Of a stretch of 64,000 bases of DNA, positions 41,621 to 51,432 are shown piece by piece. The DNA is taken from contig NZ_MASN01000035.1 of the NCBI RefSeq assembly GCF_001861355.1, forward strand, positions 124,001 to 188,000, read 5' to 3'. The first letter of the stretch is position 1. Every line of letters begins with the position of its first letter. Source of the DNA: Natrialba sp. SSL1 (GTDB lineage Archaea; Halobacteriota; Halobacteria; Halobacteriales; Natrialbaceae). The position numbers were made by a program, and so were the translations under genes. Under the pieces are notes generated by a model. That model had not been told where the DNA came from and ran no database searches. It saw only the letters and a list, made by a program, of their open reading frames with translations.

Positions 41621-42331
41621 TCACTCGGACGATTCGTCCTCGGTATCGTTCCCCTGCTCGTCTGCGTCGTCGGTCCCGTCCTCGCCGGCGGTGGACTCGA
41701 GTACCGCTCGGCGTTCGGCGCGCTGGTCTCGAGTCGTGTCCTCGCTCTCCTCACCCGTCGGCGTCGCTGTGCTGTCGTCCGGGCTAGCTGTCCCAGCGTT
41801 CGACGCTGCGTCTGCATTTGTGTCCGGCCCCGCAACACGGTCTGCGAGGAGTTCCGACATTGGGTCGAGCGAAACGTAGACGCGCGCTGCGAGGATCGCG
41901 AGCGGTGGGAGGGCGATCGCAAAGAACACGACATCGTACACCCAGGTCGCACCCTCTAGCAGCGGGGTGATCGCCGGAGCCATGCCGCTGTGGGCGACCA
42001 GCACGGCGACGAGGACGACGAACAGGTGAACCACCGAGGCGATATCGTCGACGACCTGCTGCGGGCCGTCGAGCGTCGAACGGACGAGTTCGGCGAGTCC
42101 GGGTGCGAGTACGAGCAACAGCCCAACCACTGCAATCGTCGCGACGAAGCTCACGATCGCCATCACCGTGATCGGGGTTCCCGGAATGACGCGATCGACG
42201 CCAGGGAGTACCGAGACGAGGCCGACGAACGCGAGCAACGCGATGGTCCCCAGCAGGAGCTTGCTGATCGACTGGACCGTCTCGTAGCGGACCGACTGCG
42301 ACGTGGCGTGCGTGGATTGATCTGTGGACAT
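41621..42331 (-). CDS. Four-helix membrane protein with acidic tail
   Basis: 236 residues from ATG 42331. Four hydrophobic helices (about 25-45, 53-75, 95-115, 125-150) are joined by short loops, with VRYETVQSISKLLLGTIALLAF at the start and a long acidic Asp/Glu/Ser tail (about 165-236). Unknown function; no residues suggest a transporter or enzyme family. It lies close to a similar four-helix protein at 42505. Confidence 0.75.
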   Translation of the reverse strand: MSTDQSTHATSQSVRYETVQSISKLLLGTIALLAFVGLVSVLPGVDRVIPGTPITVMAIVSFVATIAVVGLLLVLAPGLAELVRSTLDGPQQVVDDIASVVHLFVVLVAVLVAHSGMAPAITPLLEGATWVYDVVFFAIALPPLAILAARVYVSLDPMSELLADRVAGPDTNADAASNAGTASPDDSTATPTGEESEDTTRDQRAERRAVLESTAGEDGTDDADEQGNDTEDESSE

Positions 42332-42504
42332 TGCTGTACTCGAGGCTCCATTGGTACAGTACAAATAAACGACTGGTCGTCCGCACTGTTTTTAGTCGTT
42401 TATCGACATTTCACGCTCGTTTATGAAGTGCTAAAGCGCTGCATAGCAACACTGCCAGCGTGGCCAGAACGGCTTGACTGGCCCGAAGCGAAACAAGATG
42501 GACG

Positions 42505-43023
42505 TCACTGCTCGCGACCGCGCCAACTCCACAGTCCAAGTACAATCAACACGAGCGCGAGGACCCCCAGGACCAGCCAGGCTGCCCACTCACCGATGGC
42601 CGTCTCGGGACCCTGCACGACCGCGGTCTCCTCGAGGAGGAACAGCACGAGCAGGAGCAAGCCGAACATCGAGGCGATCGCCACGCCGATTCCCTCGCGG
42701 ACGAGCCATCTGAACTCCTCGGCATCCACCTGTGCAGCGTCGGTTTGATGTTCCGGTGTGCTCTCACTAGCGTCGGGTGTCCCGGATGCTGCGCCAGACC
42801 CACGGCCGGTACCGGTACCAGTACCAGTACTGGCCGTCGTCCTGACTCGAGGGGCTCTGAACGACCCGACGACGTACGAGAGCGCGAGCACGGCCAGCAT
42901 GATCGACACGAACGAGAACACCGCCGCGAGCGCAGATGGTGGGGTGAAGATGATCGTCACTACGGCAGCGGCGACCGCGGCGCTGCCGGCCATCACAGTG
43001 AAGCGTTTGTATGTCTGTTCCAT
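42505..43023 (-). CDS. Four-helix membrane protein
   Basis: 172 residues from ATG 43023 (MEQTYKRFTVMAG). Two N-terminal helices (about 10-52) are followed by a Gly/Thr/Ser/Glu-rich linker (about 60-100) and two C-terminal helices (about 112-137, 145-165) ending WSWRGREQ. Unknown function. Upstream, a TATAGC box has CTG in place of TTA 10 nt before it, so it is a near-miss of the glycan-locus promoter. Confidence 0.75.
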   Translation of the reverse strand: MEQTYKRFTVMAGSAAVAAAVVTIIFTPPSALAAVFSFVSIMLAVLALSYVVGSFRAPRVRTTASTGTGTGTGRGSGAASGTPDASESTPEHQTDAAQVDAEEFRWLVREGIGVAIASMFGLLLLVLFLLEETAVVQGPETAIGEWAAWLVLGVLALVLIVLGLWSWRGREQ

Positions 43024-43218
43024 ACCATCTCTAGTCGCCACAGCGCTATAGTTCTATCAGGCCCGAACACCGCAGAGATGATTTCAGGCGGCATTTCTGA
43101 CTCTCTGCTACCCCGTCCGTTCTCGCGTCTTTCGTTGGTCGTTGGGAAGCGTGTACTCGAGTACAGGAGCAGGTTTCAGAGACACTGCCGACGAGACCAA
43201 CGCCGCGAAGGAATGGGA

Positions 43219-45411
43219 CTACTCGGTAGATGTCGAGTCGATGGCCGAGCGAACGAGGTCTGCCGAGAGAGACGACAAGGGTACACGTTCACCATCGGCA
43301 GTATCGGCGACAAGAGCCGAGAGGCCAGCCCGAGATTCGTCGCCGGCATCGACGACGATGAGTTCCGTACCGGTGCGTGCAAGCTGTCGAGCCTCGTTTC
43401 GCGTCGCGTCAGTCGGACTTCCGTCGGCCACGTTCGCTCTGCCGTCGGTAACGAGGACGACGATGGCAGTTTCGGTGTCCGATTGCTCGACGACCAACCG
43501 GGCGGTTTCGAGACCGGCTGGAAGCGGCGTTCGGTCGCCAGACGGCAGCTCCTTGAGGTGACGCGCGGCGAGGGAGACGCTGTTCGTCGGTGGGAGCAAC
43601 ACGTCAGCTTCCTCGCCCGCGAACGCGACGAACGCGACGTCGTCTTTCTGCTGGTAGCTGTCTCGCAAAAGCTCGAGGACGACACCTTTCGCGGTCCGCA
43701 TCGCGGGCCGCATCGACGCGCTCGCGTCGACCGCGAAGACGATCGTCGTTGACGTTTCGCCAGTTCGAACGGACTGGCGGAGATCGCCCGCCTCAACGTT
43801 CGATGCGCCGCGAGCCGCAGCGGATCGGACCGACGCCGCCGCATCTATCGGGCCCGTGTCCGACGCGGCTTCCGTTCTGATTCGGGCACCCCGGTTATCG
43901 GCGTCGGGTGTGACGCTCGTGCGAGAGCCGCTCGCACCCGCGGAGCGTTCGGCAGTGGCCTCCGGCGTCTCCAGTTCCGGCGCGCTCGCGTCACCAACCT
44001 CGGCCCGTCGTTGACCGGGAACGAGCGGATGGGCGGTCTCGTCACTGCTCTCGTCAGACTCCGTCTCCGCTTCGGATGTCTCGGCAGAGTCGTCGCGATC
44101 GCTGTGCTCTGCGTGCTCGTTCTCGGCTGAAGCCGATCCCCTGTCCCCGTTTGGCCGCCGTCCGTGGCCCGCGGTTTCGGATTCTGCGTCGTCAGTATCT
44201 GAACTGCACGAGTCGCCGTTGTGGTCGTCGTCTCCCTCACCGGACTCGTCGCGTTCGCGACCGTCGCCGTCGTCGGTGCCGCGCTCGCCGCCGTCCGCGG
44301 GTGCGGGCTCCCGCTCACTGTCATCGTCGGTCTCGTCGGTCCCGGCGGTCTCGTCGTCACCTTTCTCCTCCCCCCGCGATTCCTCGTCGAACCGATCCTC
44401 GAGCAGGTCGTCGAGCTCCGGTTCGTCTTCGAACGGTGTACTCCGGAGGCGGTGTGGCAGCGTGTAGGTGGCCGCCTCGCGAACGTCTGACTCGATCACG
44501 GTCGTTCGGTTCTCGAGTGCGGCCAGCGTCGCGGCGGTTCTCGCCGTGGCGATGTCGCCGCGGTGGCCCTCGACGCCGGCATCGAGGCACAGCTCGGCGA
44601 TTTCGGCTTTAAACTCGTCGGGAACGCTGACGCGGGGCAGGCGGTCGCGCGCTTCGGTTACCGTCTCGCCGAGTCGCTCGACGTCATCGGCGTGCGCTTC
44701 GGTCGGATCCGGGCCGGTTCCGCGGTCGATCGCCCAGTCGATGATCTCGACGCGGTCCGCGACATCTCGACAGCCCTCGACGGTTGCCCGAAGGGCGAAC
44801 CGATCCCGGAGTTGCGGCCGGAGGTCGCCCTCTTCGGGGTTCATCGTCCCGATTAGCGTGAAGTTCGCCGGATGGGAGACGCTGACACCGTCACGCTCGA
44901 CGGTGTTGACGCCGCTCGCGGCCGCATCGAGAAGGACATCGACGAGGTGGTCGTCGAGCAGATTGACCTCGTCGACGTAGAGGACGCCGCGGTTTGCGCG
45001 AGCGAGTAGGCCGGGATCGAACTCGGCCTCGCCGGCCAGCGCGTCTTCGACCGAGAGCGTTCCGACGACCCGATCACGGGTCGCTCCGAGCGGGAGCGTG
45101 ATGAGGGGGACGGGACGGGTCTCGACGGAGAACTCGTCGGCATCGCGTTCTCGACAGTCCGGGCACTGGCGGCTCGGATCGTCGGGTGCACAACTGAATC
45201 GACACTCCGCAACGACGCGCTGTTCGGGCAACAGATCGACGAGCCCTCGAACAGCGGTCGATTTCGCGGTGCCTTTCTCGCCGACGATTAACGCGCCGTC
45301 GAGCGAATCGTTCACGGCGACCGTCAGCAACACACGCTTGAGTTCCGGTTGGCCGACGATCGCCGGAAAGGGGATCGACGACAGGTTTTTGCCCCCGGCG
45401 TTTACAACCAT
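43219..45411 (-). CDS. Fused ChlI/ChlD-type chelatase subunit (AAA+ plus VWA)
   Basis: 730 residues. An AAA+ domain resembling BchI/ChlI (about 14-340) has Walker A GEKGTAKSTAVR, Walker B-like GVLYVDEVNLLDD and sensor NPEEGDLRPQLRDRF. An insertion with CRFSCAPDDPSRQCPDC (four Cys) may bind a metal. An acidic linker (about 345-545) leads to a VWA domain (about 550-730) with MIDAS motif DASASM and the later TDGRANV. Together with CobN it would form an ATP-dependent metal chelatase. It is divergent from cobN, 34 bases apart, with a TATA-like TTTTTAAA at about 45431-45438 on the minus strand. Start at ATG 45411 (MVVNAGG), probably leaderless. Confidence 0.9.
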   Translation of the reverse strand: MVVNAGGKNLSSIPFPAIVGQPELKRVLLTVAVNDSLDGALIVGEKGTAKSTAVRGLVDLLPEQRVVAECRFSCAPDDPSRQCPDCRERDADEFSVETRPVPLITLPLGATRDRVVGTLSVEDALAGEAEFDPGLLARANRGVLYVDEVNLLDDHLVDVLLDAAASGVNTVERDGVSVSHPANFTLIGTMNPEEGDLRPQLRDRFALRATVEGCRDVADRVEIIDWAIDRGTGPDPTEAHADDVERLGETVTEARDRLPRVSVPDEFKAEIAELCLDAGVEGHRGDIATARTAATLAALENRTTVIESDVREAATYTLPHRLRSTPFEDEPELDDLLEDRFDEESRGEEKGDDETAGTDETDDDSEREPAPADGGERGTDDGDGRERDESGEGDDDHNGDSCSSDTDDAESETAGHGRRPNGDRGSASAENEHAEHSDRDDSAETSEAETESDESSDETAHPLVPGQRRAEVGDASAPELETPEATAERSAGASGSRTSVTPDADNRGARIRTEAASDTGPIDAAASVRSAAARGASNVEAGDLRQSVRTGETSTTIVFAVDASASMRPAMRTAKGVVLELLRDSYQQKDDVAFVAFAGEEADVLLPPTNSVSLAARHLKELPSGDRTPLPAGLETARLVVEQSDTETAIVVLVTDGRANVADGSPTDATRNEARQLARTGTELIVVDAGDESRAGLSALVADTADGERVPLSSLSADLVRSAIDSTSTE

Positions 45412-45445
45412 AGTTGCGCTAATACAATAGAGGTTTAAAAATTCG
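45412..45445. promoter_or_regulatory. Divergent 34-bp promoter between chelatase subunit and cobN
   Basis: The compact region contains TTGCGCTAA at 45414-45422 (also found before cbiT at 51379-51387), a TAATACAA element about 20-27 nt before the cobN ATG, and TTTTTAAA on the minus strand about 20-27 nt before the chelatase ATG. Both genes are probably leaderless. Confidence 0.55.
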
Positions 45446-48400
45446 ATGGCACGTATCGGGATCTACACCGCGACGGAGAACGAACTCGGATCGATCGGCC
45501 GTGCGGCCGAGCGCCTCGAGGACGTCGAACTGGTCGTTCGCTCAGAGAGCGACTTAGACGACGAGGCGGCGATCGACGAGTTCGTCGACGAACTGCACGA
45601 CGCCGGAGCAGCGATCTTCTGGCTGCACGGTGCCGAGGACAGCATGCCGGGCTACGATTACGCGACGGGGGCACTCGAGGAGGCGAACGTTCCGCTGATC
45701 GTCAAAGCGACGGGCGACGCCTTCGCGTTCGAGGACACAACGGTCGCCGACGACCATCGTGACCTCGCCTACGAGTATCTGGAGAAAGGCGGCACGATCA
45801 ACGTCGCCAACCTGTGTCGGTTCCTCGTCGCCGAGTACGAGGACCGAGTTCTCGAGTACGACGAGCCCCAGGAACTGCCGACGGAGGGGGTCTACCACCC
45901 TGACTATCCGGGGATCGGCTACGAAGAACTGCTCGAAACCCACGACTCCGGCCGGCCGACGATCGCGATCTGGTTCTACGAATCCCACTGGACCCACGAG
46001 AACACCCGGTACGTCGATCGGCAGGTCCGGGCACTCGAGGAACAGGGCGTCAACGCCCTCCCGATCTTCTGTAACCCGGCGACCGACACAGACGAGCAGG
46101 AGGACGCCGAGTGGGTCACCGACAACTGGCTGCTGGATGACGAGGGTGGACCCGTTGTCGACGCCGTCCTCTCGTCGTTTATGTTCTCGCTCTCGATGGA
46201 CGAGCGCGGCCGGTCGGCCACCGGGGAGGGATGGAATCCCTCTGGCAGCCGGACGCAGTCCGGCGACGACGAGGGCGACAGCGCGGAGGACATCTTCCTC
46301 GACCGACTGGGCGTGCCGGTCCTCCAGACGGTCACGACGATGCGCTCCCGTTCCCGGTACGAATCCAGCGACACGGGCGTGATGGGGTTCGAACTCGCCC
46401 TCTCGGTCGCCCTGCCGGAGTTCGACGGGAACGTGATCACGCACCCGATTTCCGGCAAAGAGCGCACCGACGACGAGGCCGGTATCGGCTCCGCACCGAA
46501 ACACCACTTCCCGATCGACGACCGGATCGACCACGCGACGCGGTTGGCGGTCAACTGGGCACGGCTGCGCCACACGCCCAACGAGAACAAACAGATCGCC
46601 GTCGTCCTCCACAATTACCCGCCGAGCGACGACGGGATCGGCACCGCCTTCGGGCTCGACTCGCCCGAGTCGACCGTCAATCTGCTCGAGGAACTCGAGG
46701 CCCGGAACTACGATCTCGACGGCGAGATGCCCGACGACGGCCAGACGCTCGTCGAGAAACTCACGTCGCAACTGACCCTCGAGGACCGCTGGGTCGCCCC
46801 CGAGGACGTCCGCGACCTCTCCGTCGACGTTGTCTCCCCCGACACCTACGCGGAGTGGTTCAGCGACGCCGACGAGGGGTTCCAGGAGAACGTCGTCGAG
46901 GAGTGGGGCGAGGCGCCCGACCGCCCGTTCGCGATTCCGGGCGTCGAGTTCGGCAACGTGCTCGTGACGGTGCAACCGCCCCGTGGATTCGGCATGGACC
47001 CCTCGAAGGTCTACCACGATTCGGACCTCCAGCCGCCACACGACTACTACGCGTTCTACGGCTGGCTGCGCAACGAGTTCGAGGTCGACGGGCTCGTCCA
47101 CCTGGGAACGCACGGGAGTCTCGAGTGGCTCCCCGGAAAGACCGTCGGCCTGAACGGCGAGAGCGCACCCGACCAGCTGATCGACGACCTCCCGAACGTC
47201 TATCCGTACATCGTCAACAACCCCGGCGAGGGGACCCAGGCGAAACGGCGCTCCTACGCCGCCATCGTCGACTACCTCACCCCGGTCATGCGGTCGGCGG
47301 GAACCTACGACGAACTCGCGGAACTCGAGGAACTCGCCAACCAGTATCGCGAGGCCGGGATGGAAGACGCCCGGGCAGACGACGGGGAGCATCTCGAGAC
47401 GCTGATCCGCGAGAAAGTCGACGAACTGGACCTCGCCGTCGAGTTGGGGGTCCAAGGGAGCATCGACGAGAAGGTCGACGTCCGCGGTCCGGACGAAGCC
47501 GGCTCGACACTTGCCGAGGGAGACGTGGACGGCGACGACGTCGAGATCGACGAACTCGTCGAGCGGATCCACGAGTACCTCACCGACGTCAAGACGACCC
47601 AGATTCGGCTCGGCCTCCACACGATGTCCGAGCCACCGGCCGACGAGCGGCTGGTCGAGTACCTCGTCGCGCTCACCCGACTCGAGAACCCCGGCGCGCC
47701 GAGCCTGCGCGAGAGCGTCGCCGGCGCGCTCGGCGTCGACTACGACAAGATGTTGAACGCGCCCGGCGAGTACGACGAGGATCTGGGGATGACCTACGCT
47801 GAAGCCGCCGACGTGGTTCACGAGACTAGCCTCGACCTCGTGGAGACGCTGGCGGCGCACGACTTCGATGTGCCGGAATCCGAGCGTGAAATGGGGTCCG
47901 ACGACGTCTCGTCCGAGCAGCGCGAGGACGAGGCTCGTCAGACGAAGTCTGACGTTGAGGTGAACATGAACCTGCTCGTGGTCGACCTCGAGACGATCGG
48001 CGACGCGCGAGCCAAATCGGGCGCTCACGACGACCTCCGGAAGGCGCTAGCGTACATCTGCGAGGAGGCCCAGCCCCGCGTACAGGGCGCCAAGGACGAG
48101 ATTCCCCGCACCGCGGACGCCCTCTCGGGCGAGTACGTGCCTCCCGGTGGCTCCGGTGCACCGACCCGCGGCGGTGTCGACCTGTTGCCCACGGCGCGGA
48201 ACTTCTACACGCTCGACCCGCGGAAGGTGCCGGCCAAGCCAGCCTGGCAAGTGGGTCGAGAGGTCGCCGAGGGTGTGCTCGAGCGCCATCACGACGAGAA
48301 CGACGAATATCCAGAGGAGATCGGCGTCGTCGCCTGGGGCACTCCGACCGTGCGAACGCGCGGAGAGACGATCGGCCAGGTGCTCGCCATGCTGGGCGTC

Positions 48401-49438
48401 GAACCGCAGTGGACTGACGCAGGCCGGATCGACGACGTCGAGCCGATTCCGCTCGAGGAACTCGATCGACCCCGTATCGACGTGACGACCCGCGTCTCGG
48501 GACTGTTCCGCGACGCCTTCCCGGCCGCGGCAGGGGTCATCCACGACGCCGTCGATGCGGTCGTCGACCTCGACGAACCCCACGACATGAATTACGTGAA
48601 GAAACACGTCGAGGAGGAGGTCGAGGAACTGCAAGACGAGGAGGGACTCGACGAGTCCGACGCCCGCAAGGCCGCGAAACACCGCGTGTTCACGACCAAG
48701 CCCGGCGGCTACGGCGCCGGGACGAACAAGGCCGTCGACGAGGGCAACTGGGACGACCGCTCAGATCTGGCCTCGGTCTACGTCCAGTGGGGCGGCTACG
48801 CGATGGGTTCGCGTGGCCGGGTTTCGGACGCCCACGACGCCTTCGAACGGCGGCTCTCGAGTGTCGATGCGACTGTGAAGATCGAGGACACGATGGAGCA
48901 AGACGAGTTCGACTCCTCGGACTGGTACGCGTTCCACGGCGGCTTTATTTCCGCCGTCTCGGAAATCGCGGGCGAGGAGCCGTCCTCCTACGTCGGCGAC
49001 TCCTCGGACCCGGATAACGTCGACGTCTACACGAACGAAGAGAAGGTTCGCAAGGCGATGCGCTCCCGTGTCCTGAACCCGGACTGGCTCGAGTCCATGG
49101 AGGAGCACGGCTACAAGGGCGCCGGCGACCTCTCGACGACCGTCGACGTGACGCTGGGCTGGGACGCGACGACCGGCGTCGTCAGCGACACGCTCTGGGA
49201 GGCGGTCGCCGAGAAGTTCGCCTTCGACGAGGAGCGCCAGGAGTGGATGCGCGATGTCAACCCGTGGGCACTCGAGTCCATCACGGACACGCTGCTCGAA
49301 GCGATCGAGCGCGACCTCTGGAACGCCGACGAGGAGACCGTCGACCGCCTGCGCGATCTGAATCTCGAGGTCGAGGGCGATCTCGAGGCGCGGACGACCA
49401 ACGAGGCCGTCGGCGCGGGGGTACCGACCGATGACTGA
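45446..49438 (+). CDS. cobN: Cobaltochelatase subunit CobN
   Basis: 1330 residues, the usual size for CobN/BchH. This large subunit holds the corrin ring and inserts cobalt together with the AAA+/VWA partner. Recognisable blocks are VYHPDYPGIGYEELLE, IAIWFYESHWTHENTRYVD, HPISGKERTDDEAG, the conserved VVLHNYPPSDDGIGTAFGLDSPES, VTVQPPRGFGMDPSKVYHDSDLQPPHDYYAFYGWLR, HLGTHGSLEWLPGKTVGLN, GTQAKRRSYAAIVDYLTP, and the C-terminal FTTKPGGYGAGTNKAVDEGNW and YVQWGGYAMGSRGRVS. An acidic inserted stretch is at about 810-835. The frame opposite is a large antisense shadow, not a gene. Confidence 0.95.
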   Translation: MARIGIYTATENELGSIGRAAERLEDVELVVRSESDLDDEAAIDEFVDELHDAGAAIFWLHGAEDSMPGYDYATGALEEANVPLIVKATGDAFAFEDTTVADDHRDLAYEYLEKGGTINVANLCRFLVAEYEDRVLEYDEPQELPTEGVYHPDYPGIGYEELLETHDSGRPTIAIWFYESHWTHENTRYVDRQVRALEEQGVNALPIFCNPATDTDEQEDAEWVTDNWLLDDEGGPVVDAVLSSFMFSLSMDERGRSATGEGWNPSGSRTQSGDDEGDSAEDIFLDRLGVPVLQTVTTMRSRSRYESSDTGVMGFELALSVALPEFDGNVITHPISGKERTDDEAGIGSAPKHHFPIDDRIDHATRLAVNWARLRHTPNENKQIAVVLHNYPPSDDGIGTAFGLDSPESTVNLLEELEARNYDLDGEMPDDGQTLVEKLTSQLTLEDRWVAPEDVRDLSVDVVSPDTYAEWFSDADEGFQENVVEEWGEAPDRPFAIPGVEFGNVLVTVQPPRGFGMDPSKVYHDSDLQPPHDYYAFYGWLRNEFEVDGLVHLGTHGSLEWLPGKTVGLNGESAPDQLIDDLPNVYPYIVNNPGEGTQAKRRSYAAIVDYLTPVMRSAGTYDELAELEELANQYREAGMEDARADDGEHLETLIREKVDELDLAVELGVQGSIDEKVDVRGPDEAGSTLAEGDVDGDDVEIDELVERIHEYLTDVKTTQIRLGLHTMSEPPADERLVEYLVALTRLENPGAPSLRESVAGALGVDYDKMLNAPGEYDEDLGMTYAEAADVVHETSLDLVETLAAHDFDVPESEREMGSDDVSSEQREDEARQTKSDVEVNMNLLVVDLETIGDARAKSGAHDDLRKALAYICEEAQPRVQGAKDEIPRTADALSGEYVPPGGSGAPTRGGVDLLPTARNFYTLDPRKVPAKPAWQVGREVAEGVLERHHDENDEYPEEIGVVAWGTPTVRTRGETIGQVLAMLGVEPQWTDAGRIDDVEPIPLEELDRPRIDVTTRVSGLFRDAFPAAAGVIHDAVDAVVDLDEPHDMNYVKKHVEEEVEELQDEEGLDESDARKAAKHRVFTTKPGGYGAGTNKAVDEGNWDDRSDLASVYVQWGGYAMGSRGRVSDAHDAFERRLSSVDATVKIEDTMEQDEFDSSDWYAFHGGFISAVSEIAGEEPSSYVGDSSDPDNVDVYTNEEKVRKAMRSRVLNPDWLESMEEHGYKGAGDLSTTVDVTLGWDATTGVVSDTLWEAVAEKFAFDEERQEWMRDVNPWALESITDTLLEAIERDLWNADEETVDRLRDLNLEVEGDLEARTTNEAVGAGVPTDD

Positions 49439-49489
49439 CGAACCTGTTCGGCAGACGATCGAGACGACAACCGACGAGAGTGAGACAGT

Positions 49490-50251
49490 ATGAGTAACAG
49501 TGATAGCCAGACGTTCGAGGAAGAGTACGCCGACCTCGGTGCGACGACCCAGAACGCGATGGACATCGCCGAGACGAGCATGGACATCGTCCGGCAGTTC
49601 GTCCCCGACGAGACGTTGGCCGACCGGCTGCGACAGAAGTCAGTCCACTCGATGGGCGACATCGAGTTCCAGCACCTGATCCGCTTTACCGGCAGCGACG
49701 ACCTCGGCGACGACGAGGATGCACCCGTTCGTGCAGGCGCGCGGGCAGTGCTCGAGGAGGCCGCCGTAATTACGGACATCACGATGGTCAAAGCCGGCAT
49801 CACGGGACGGGGCCACGACTGCGAGGTCTCCAAAGCCATCGGGCGCGGGAAGGAACTCGCAACGGAGACGGGGATGACCCGGACCGCCGCGGCGATGCTC
49901 AAACTCGACAAGGAGGACGCCTTCGAGGACGCAATCGTCACGATCGGCAATGCGCCGACGGCCGCACTCGCACTTGCAGACTGCATCGAACAGGGGACCC
50001 GGCCTGCGGTCGTGGTAGCCACCCCCGTCGGCTTCGTCAAGGCCGAGGAGAGTCGCCAGCGGATCCGCGAGGTCAGCGAGGCCTATGGCGTCCCGGCGAT
50101 CACCCATGTCGGCCGCCGCGGCGGCAGCGGCCTCGCCGCCGCGCTGACGAACGAACTGATCCACGTCGCCACGGATGTCCGCACCGACGAACTCGAGTTG
50201 GAGCGTACAGCGGGCGGGCGCGCGACCCGAGCCGCGAGCGAGGACAAATGA
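49490..50251 (+). CDS. cbiC: Precorrin-8X / cobalt-precorrin-8 methylmutase
   Basis: 253 residues. It moves a methyl group in ring C (C11 to C12) to give (hydrogeno)cobyrinate. Motifs are QKSVHSMGDIEFQHLIRF (His involved in catalysis), ARAVLEEAAVITDITMVKAGI and the conserved VATPVGFVKAEESRQ plus PAITHVGRRGGSGLAAAL. Second in the cobN operon. A 20-codon frame (49431-49493) bridges from cobN with stop/start overlap. Stop and cbiE start overlap (ATGA at 50248). Confidence 0.95.
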   Translation: MSNSDSQTFEEEYADLGATTQNAMDIAETSMDIVRQFVPDETLADRLRQKSVHSMGDIEFQHLIRFTGSDDLGDDEDAPVRAGARAVLEEAAVITDITMVKAGITGRGHDCEVSKAIGRGKELATETGMTRTAAAMLKLDKEDAFEDAIVTIGNAPTAALALADCIEQGTRPAVVVATPVGFVKAEESRQRIREVSEAYGVPAITHVGRRGGSGLAAALTNELIHVATDVRTDELELERTAGGRATRAASEDK

Positions 50252-51054
50252 GCGGCGAGTACGACCTCGATGCAGGGCCGGATCCGGCGACGTTTGCGGC
50301 TGCGGCGGCCGAGTCGGCGATCGACGAGGAGACGGACGATCCCGTCTACGCCGTCGGCGTCGGTCCGGGCAACCAGGAGTTCCTCACGCCGCGCGGCCGG
50401 CGGGCGATCGAGGAGGCCGACGTCGTCGTCGGCTTCACGACCGTCGTAGAGTTCGTCGAGGACCTGACCGACGCCGATCTGCTGACCTGCGGCTACAGGG
50501 ACGAGGCCGAGGCACTCGCGGAGTTCGCCGAGCGTGTCGCGGCCGGCGAGTCGGGCACTGCCGTCGCGATGGGCGACCCCAACCACTCGGGCTACCAGTT
50601 CGTTGGGAAGGTTCAGGACGCCGTGGGGCGGGAAGCGGACGCCCGAGACGTCGAGCCGCGGCCGGTCCGCGTCGTCCCCGGCATCTCCTCGTTGCAGGTG
50701 GCCGCGAGCCGCGCTCGGACCCCGATGGAGGACACCGAGTTCGTCACGCTCCACAAGAGCGGCGACCTTGGGGCCGACGTGGACCGACTCGCGGCGGCGG
50801 TTGTCGAGGACGACCGTCACCTGCTCGCGCTCCCGCGGCCGTTCGATCGAATGCCCGGGGATCTCGCCGAGTTGCTGCTCGAGCGCGGCGCCGATCCCGA
50901 CCTCGAAGCGCTGGTCTGCGAGAAACTGACCCACGAGGACGAGCGGATACACCGGTTCACGCTAGCCGAACTGTCGGAACACGCGGGCGGCAGTGGCCGG
51001 GAGGACACGCCGTTCTCGGATCTGGTTGTGCTCGTGGTCCGACAACCCGTGTAG
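50248..51054 (+). CDS. cbiE: Cobalt-precorrin-7 (C5)-methyltransferase
   Basis: 268 residues of the SAM-dependent tetrapyrrole methylase family. GVGPGNQEFLTPRGRRAIEEADVVVG is the N-terminal signature; SAM-binding MGDPNHSGYQ and VVPGISSLQVAASRARTPMED follow. A polar N terminus of about 30 residues is extra. Methylates C5 of the corrin macrocycle. It is last in the cobN-cbiC-cbiE operon, with the next gene 378 bases away under its own promoter. CbiT is encoded separately, not as a CbiE-CbiT fusion. Confidence 0.92.
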   Translation: MSGEYDLDAGPDPATFAAAAAESAIDEETDDPVYAVGVGPGNQEFLTPRGRRAIEEADVVVGFTTVVEFVEDLTDADLLTCGYRDEAEALAEFAERVAAGESGTAVAMGDPNHSGYQFVGKVQDAVGREADARDVEPRPVRVVPGISSLQVAASRARTPMEDTEFVTLHKSGDLGADVDRLAAAVVEDDRHLLALPRPFDRMPGDLAELLLERGADPDLEALVCEKLTHEDERIHRFTLAELSEHAGGSGREDTPFSDLVVLVVRQPV

Positions 51055-51432
51055 TCGCGACCGATTGCTTTCCCGTTGAAAACCGGCCGACGCTGAACGC
51101 ACAGCCGTCGTGAACCGCCTTGTTCACTTGTAGATACTCACCACAGACGTTCTCGAGGTCACCGATCGTTTCGTTCGTCTGGCCATCAATGGGACCGAGT
51201 CCCCCGACGGTGTCCCCTTTTCGGTCTCCCACTCGCCGATCGGACACGACGAACGCAGATCGGCGGTCCGGCTTCCGAGCCGCTTTGGCACTCGAATCTG
51301 GTTCGCCGCACTCGTCGACCAGGACGGCACTGAATAAACGATACTTTCACTGGTTCAACTCAGAATGAGCAATATAATTTGCGCTAACTCAACCAAAATT
51401 GTTTTAGTGAATGCGACAGTCATCCACGGGTG
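51055..51432. other. Intergenic region before cbiT
   Basis: 378 bases with no supported gene. Its right end (51361-51420) is AT-rich and contains the cbiT promoter (AATATAAT near 51371-51378) and the TTGCGCTAA element at 51379-51387. Confidence 0.55.
51371..51387 (+). promoter_or_regulatory. cbiT promoter with TTGCGCTAA element
   Basis: AATATAAT is directly followed by TTTGCGCTAA. The exact 9-mer TTGCGCTAA also occurs at the cobN/chelatase promoter. Its place just after the TATA box fits a repressor site. Confidence 0.5.

Noticed and set aside
45554-48028. Long open frame (824 codons) on the minus strand opposite cobN
   Set aside because: CobN is fully recognisable on the plus strand. GC-rich haloarchaeal codon use leaves long open antisense frames; the translated peptide is Val/Asp/Arg-rich without domains.
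51055-51432. Cobalamin riboswitch upstream of cbiT
   Set aside because: The TATA box is about 55 nt before the ATG, leaving no room for a riboswitch leader, and no B12-box-like sequence was seen.
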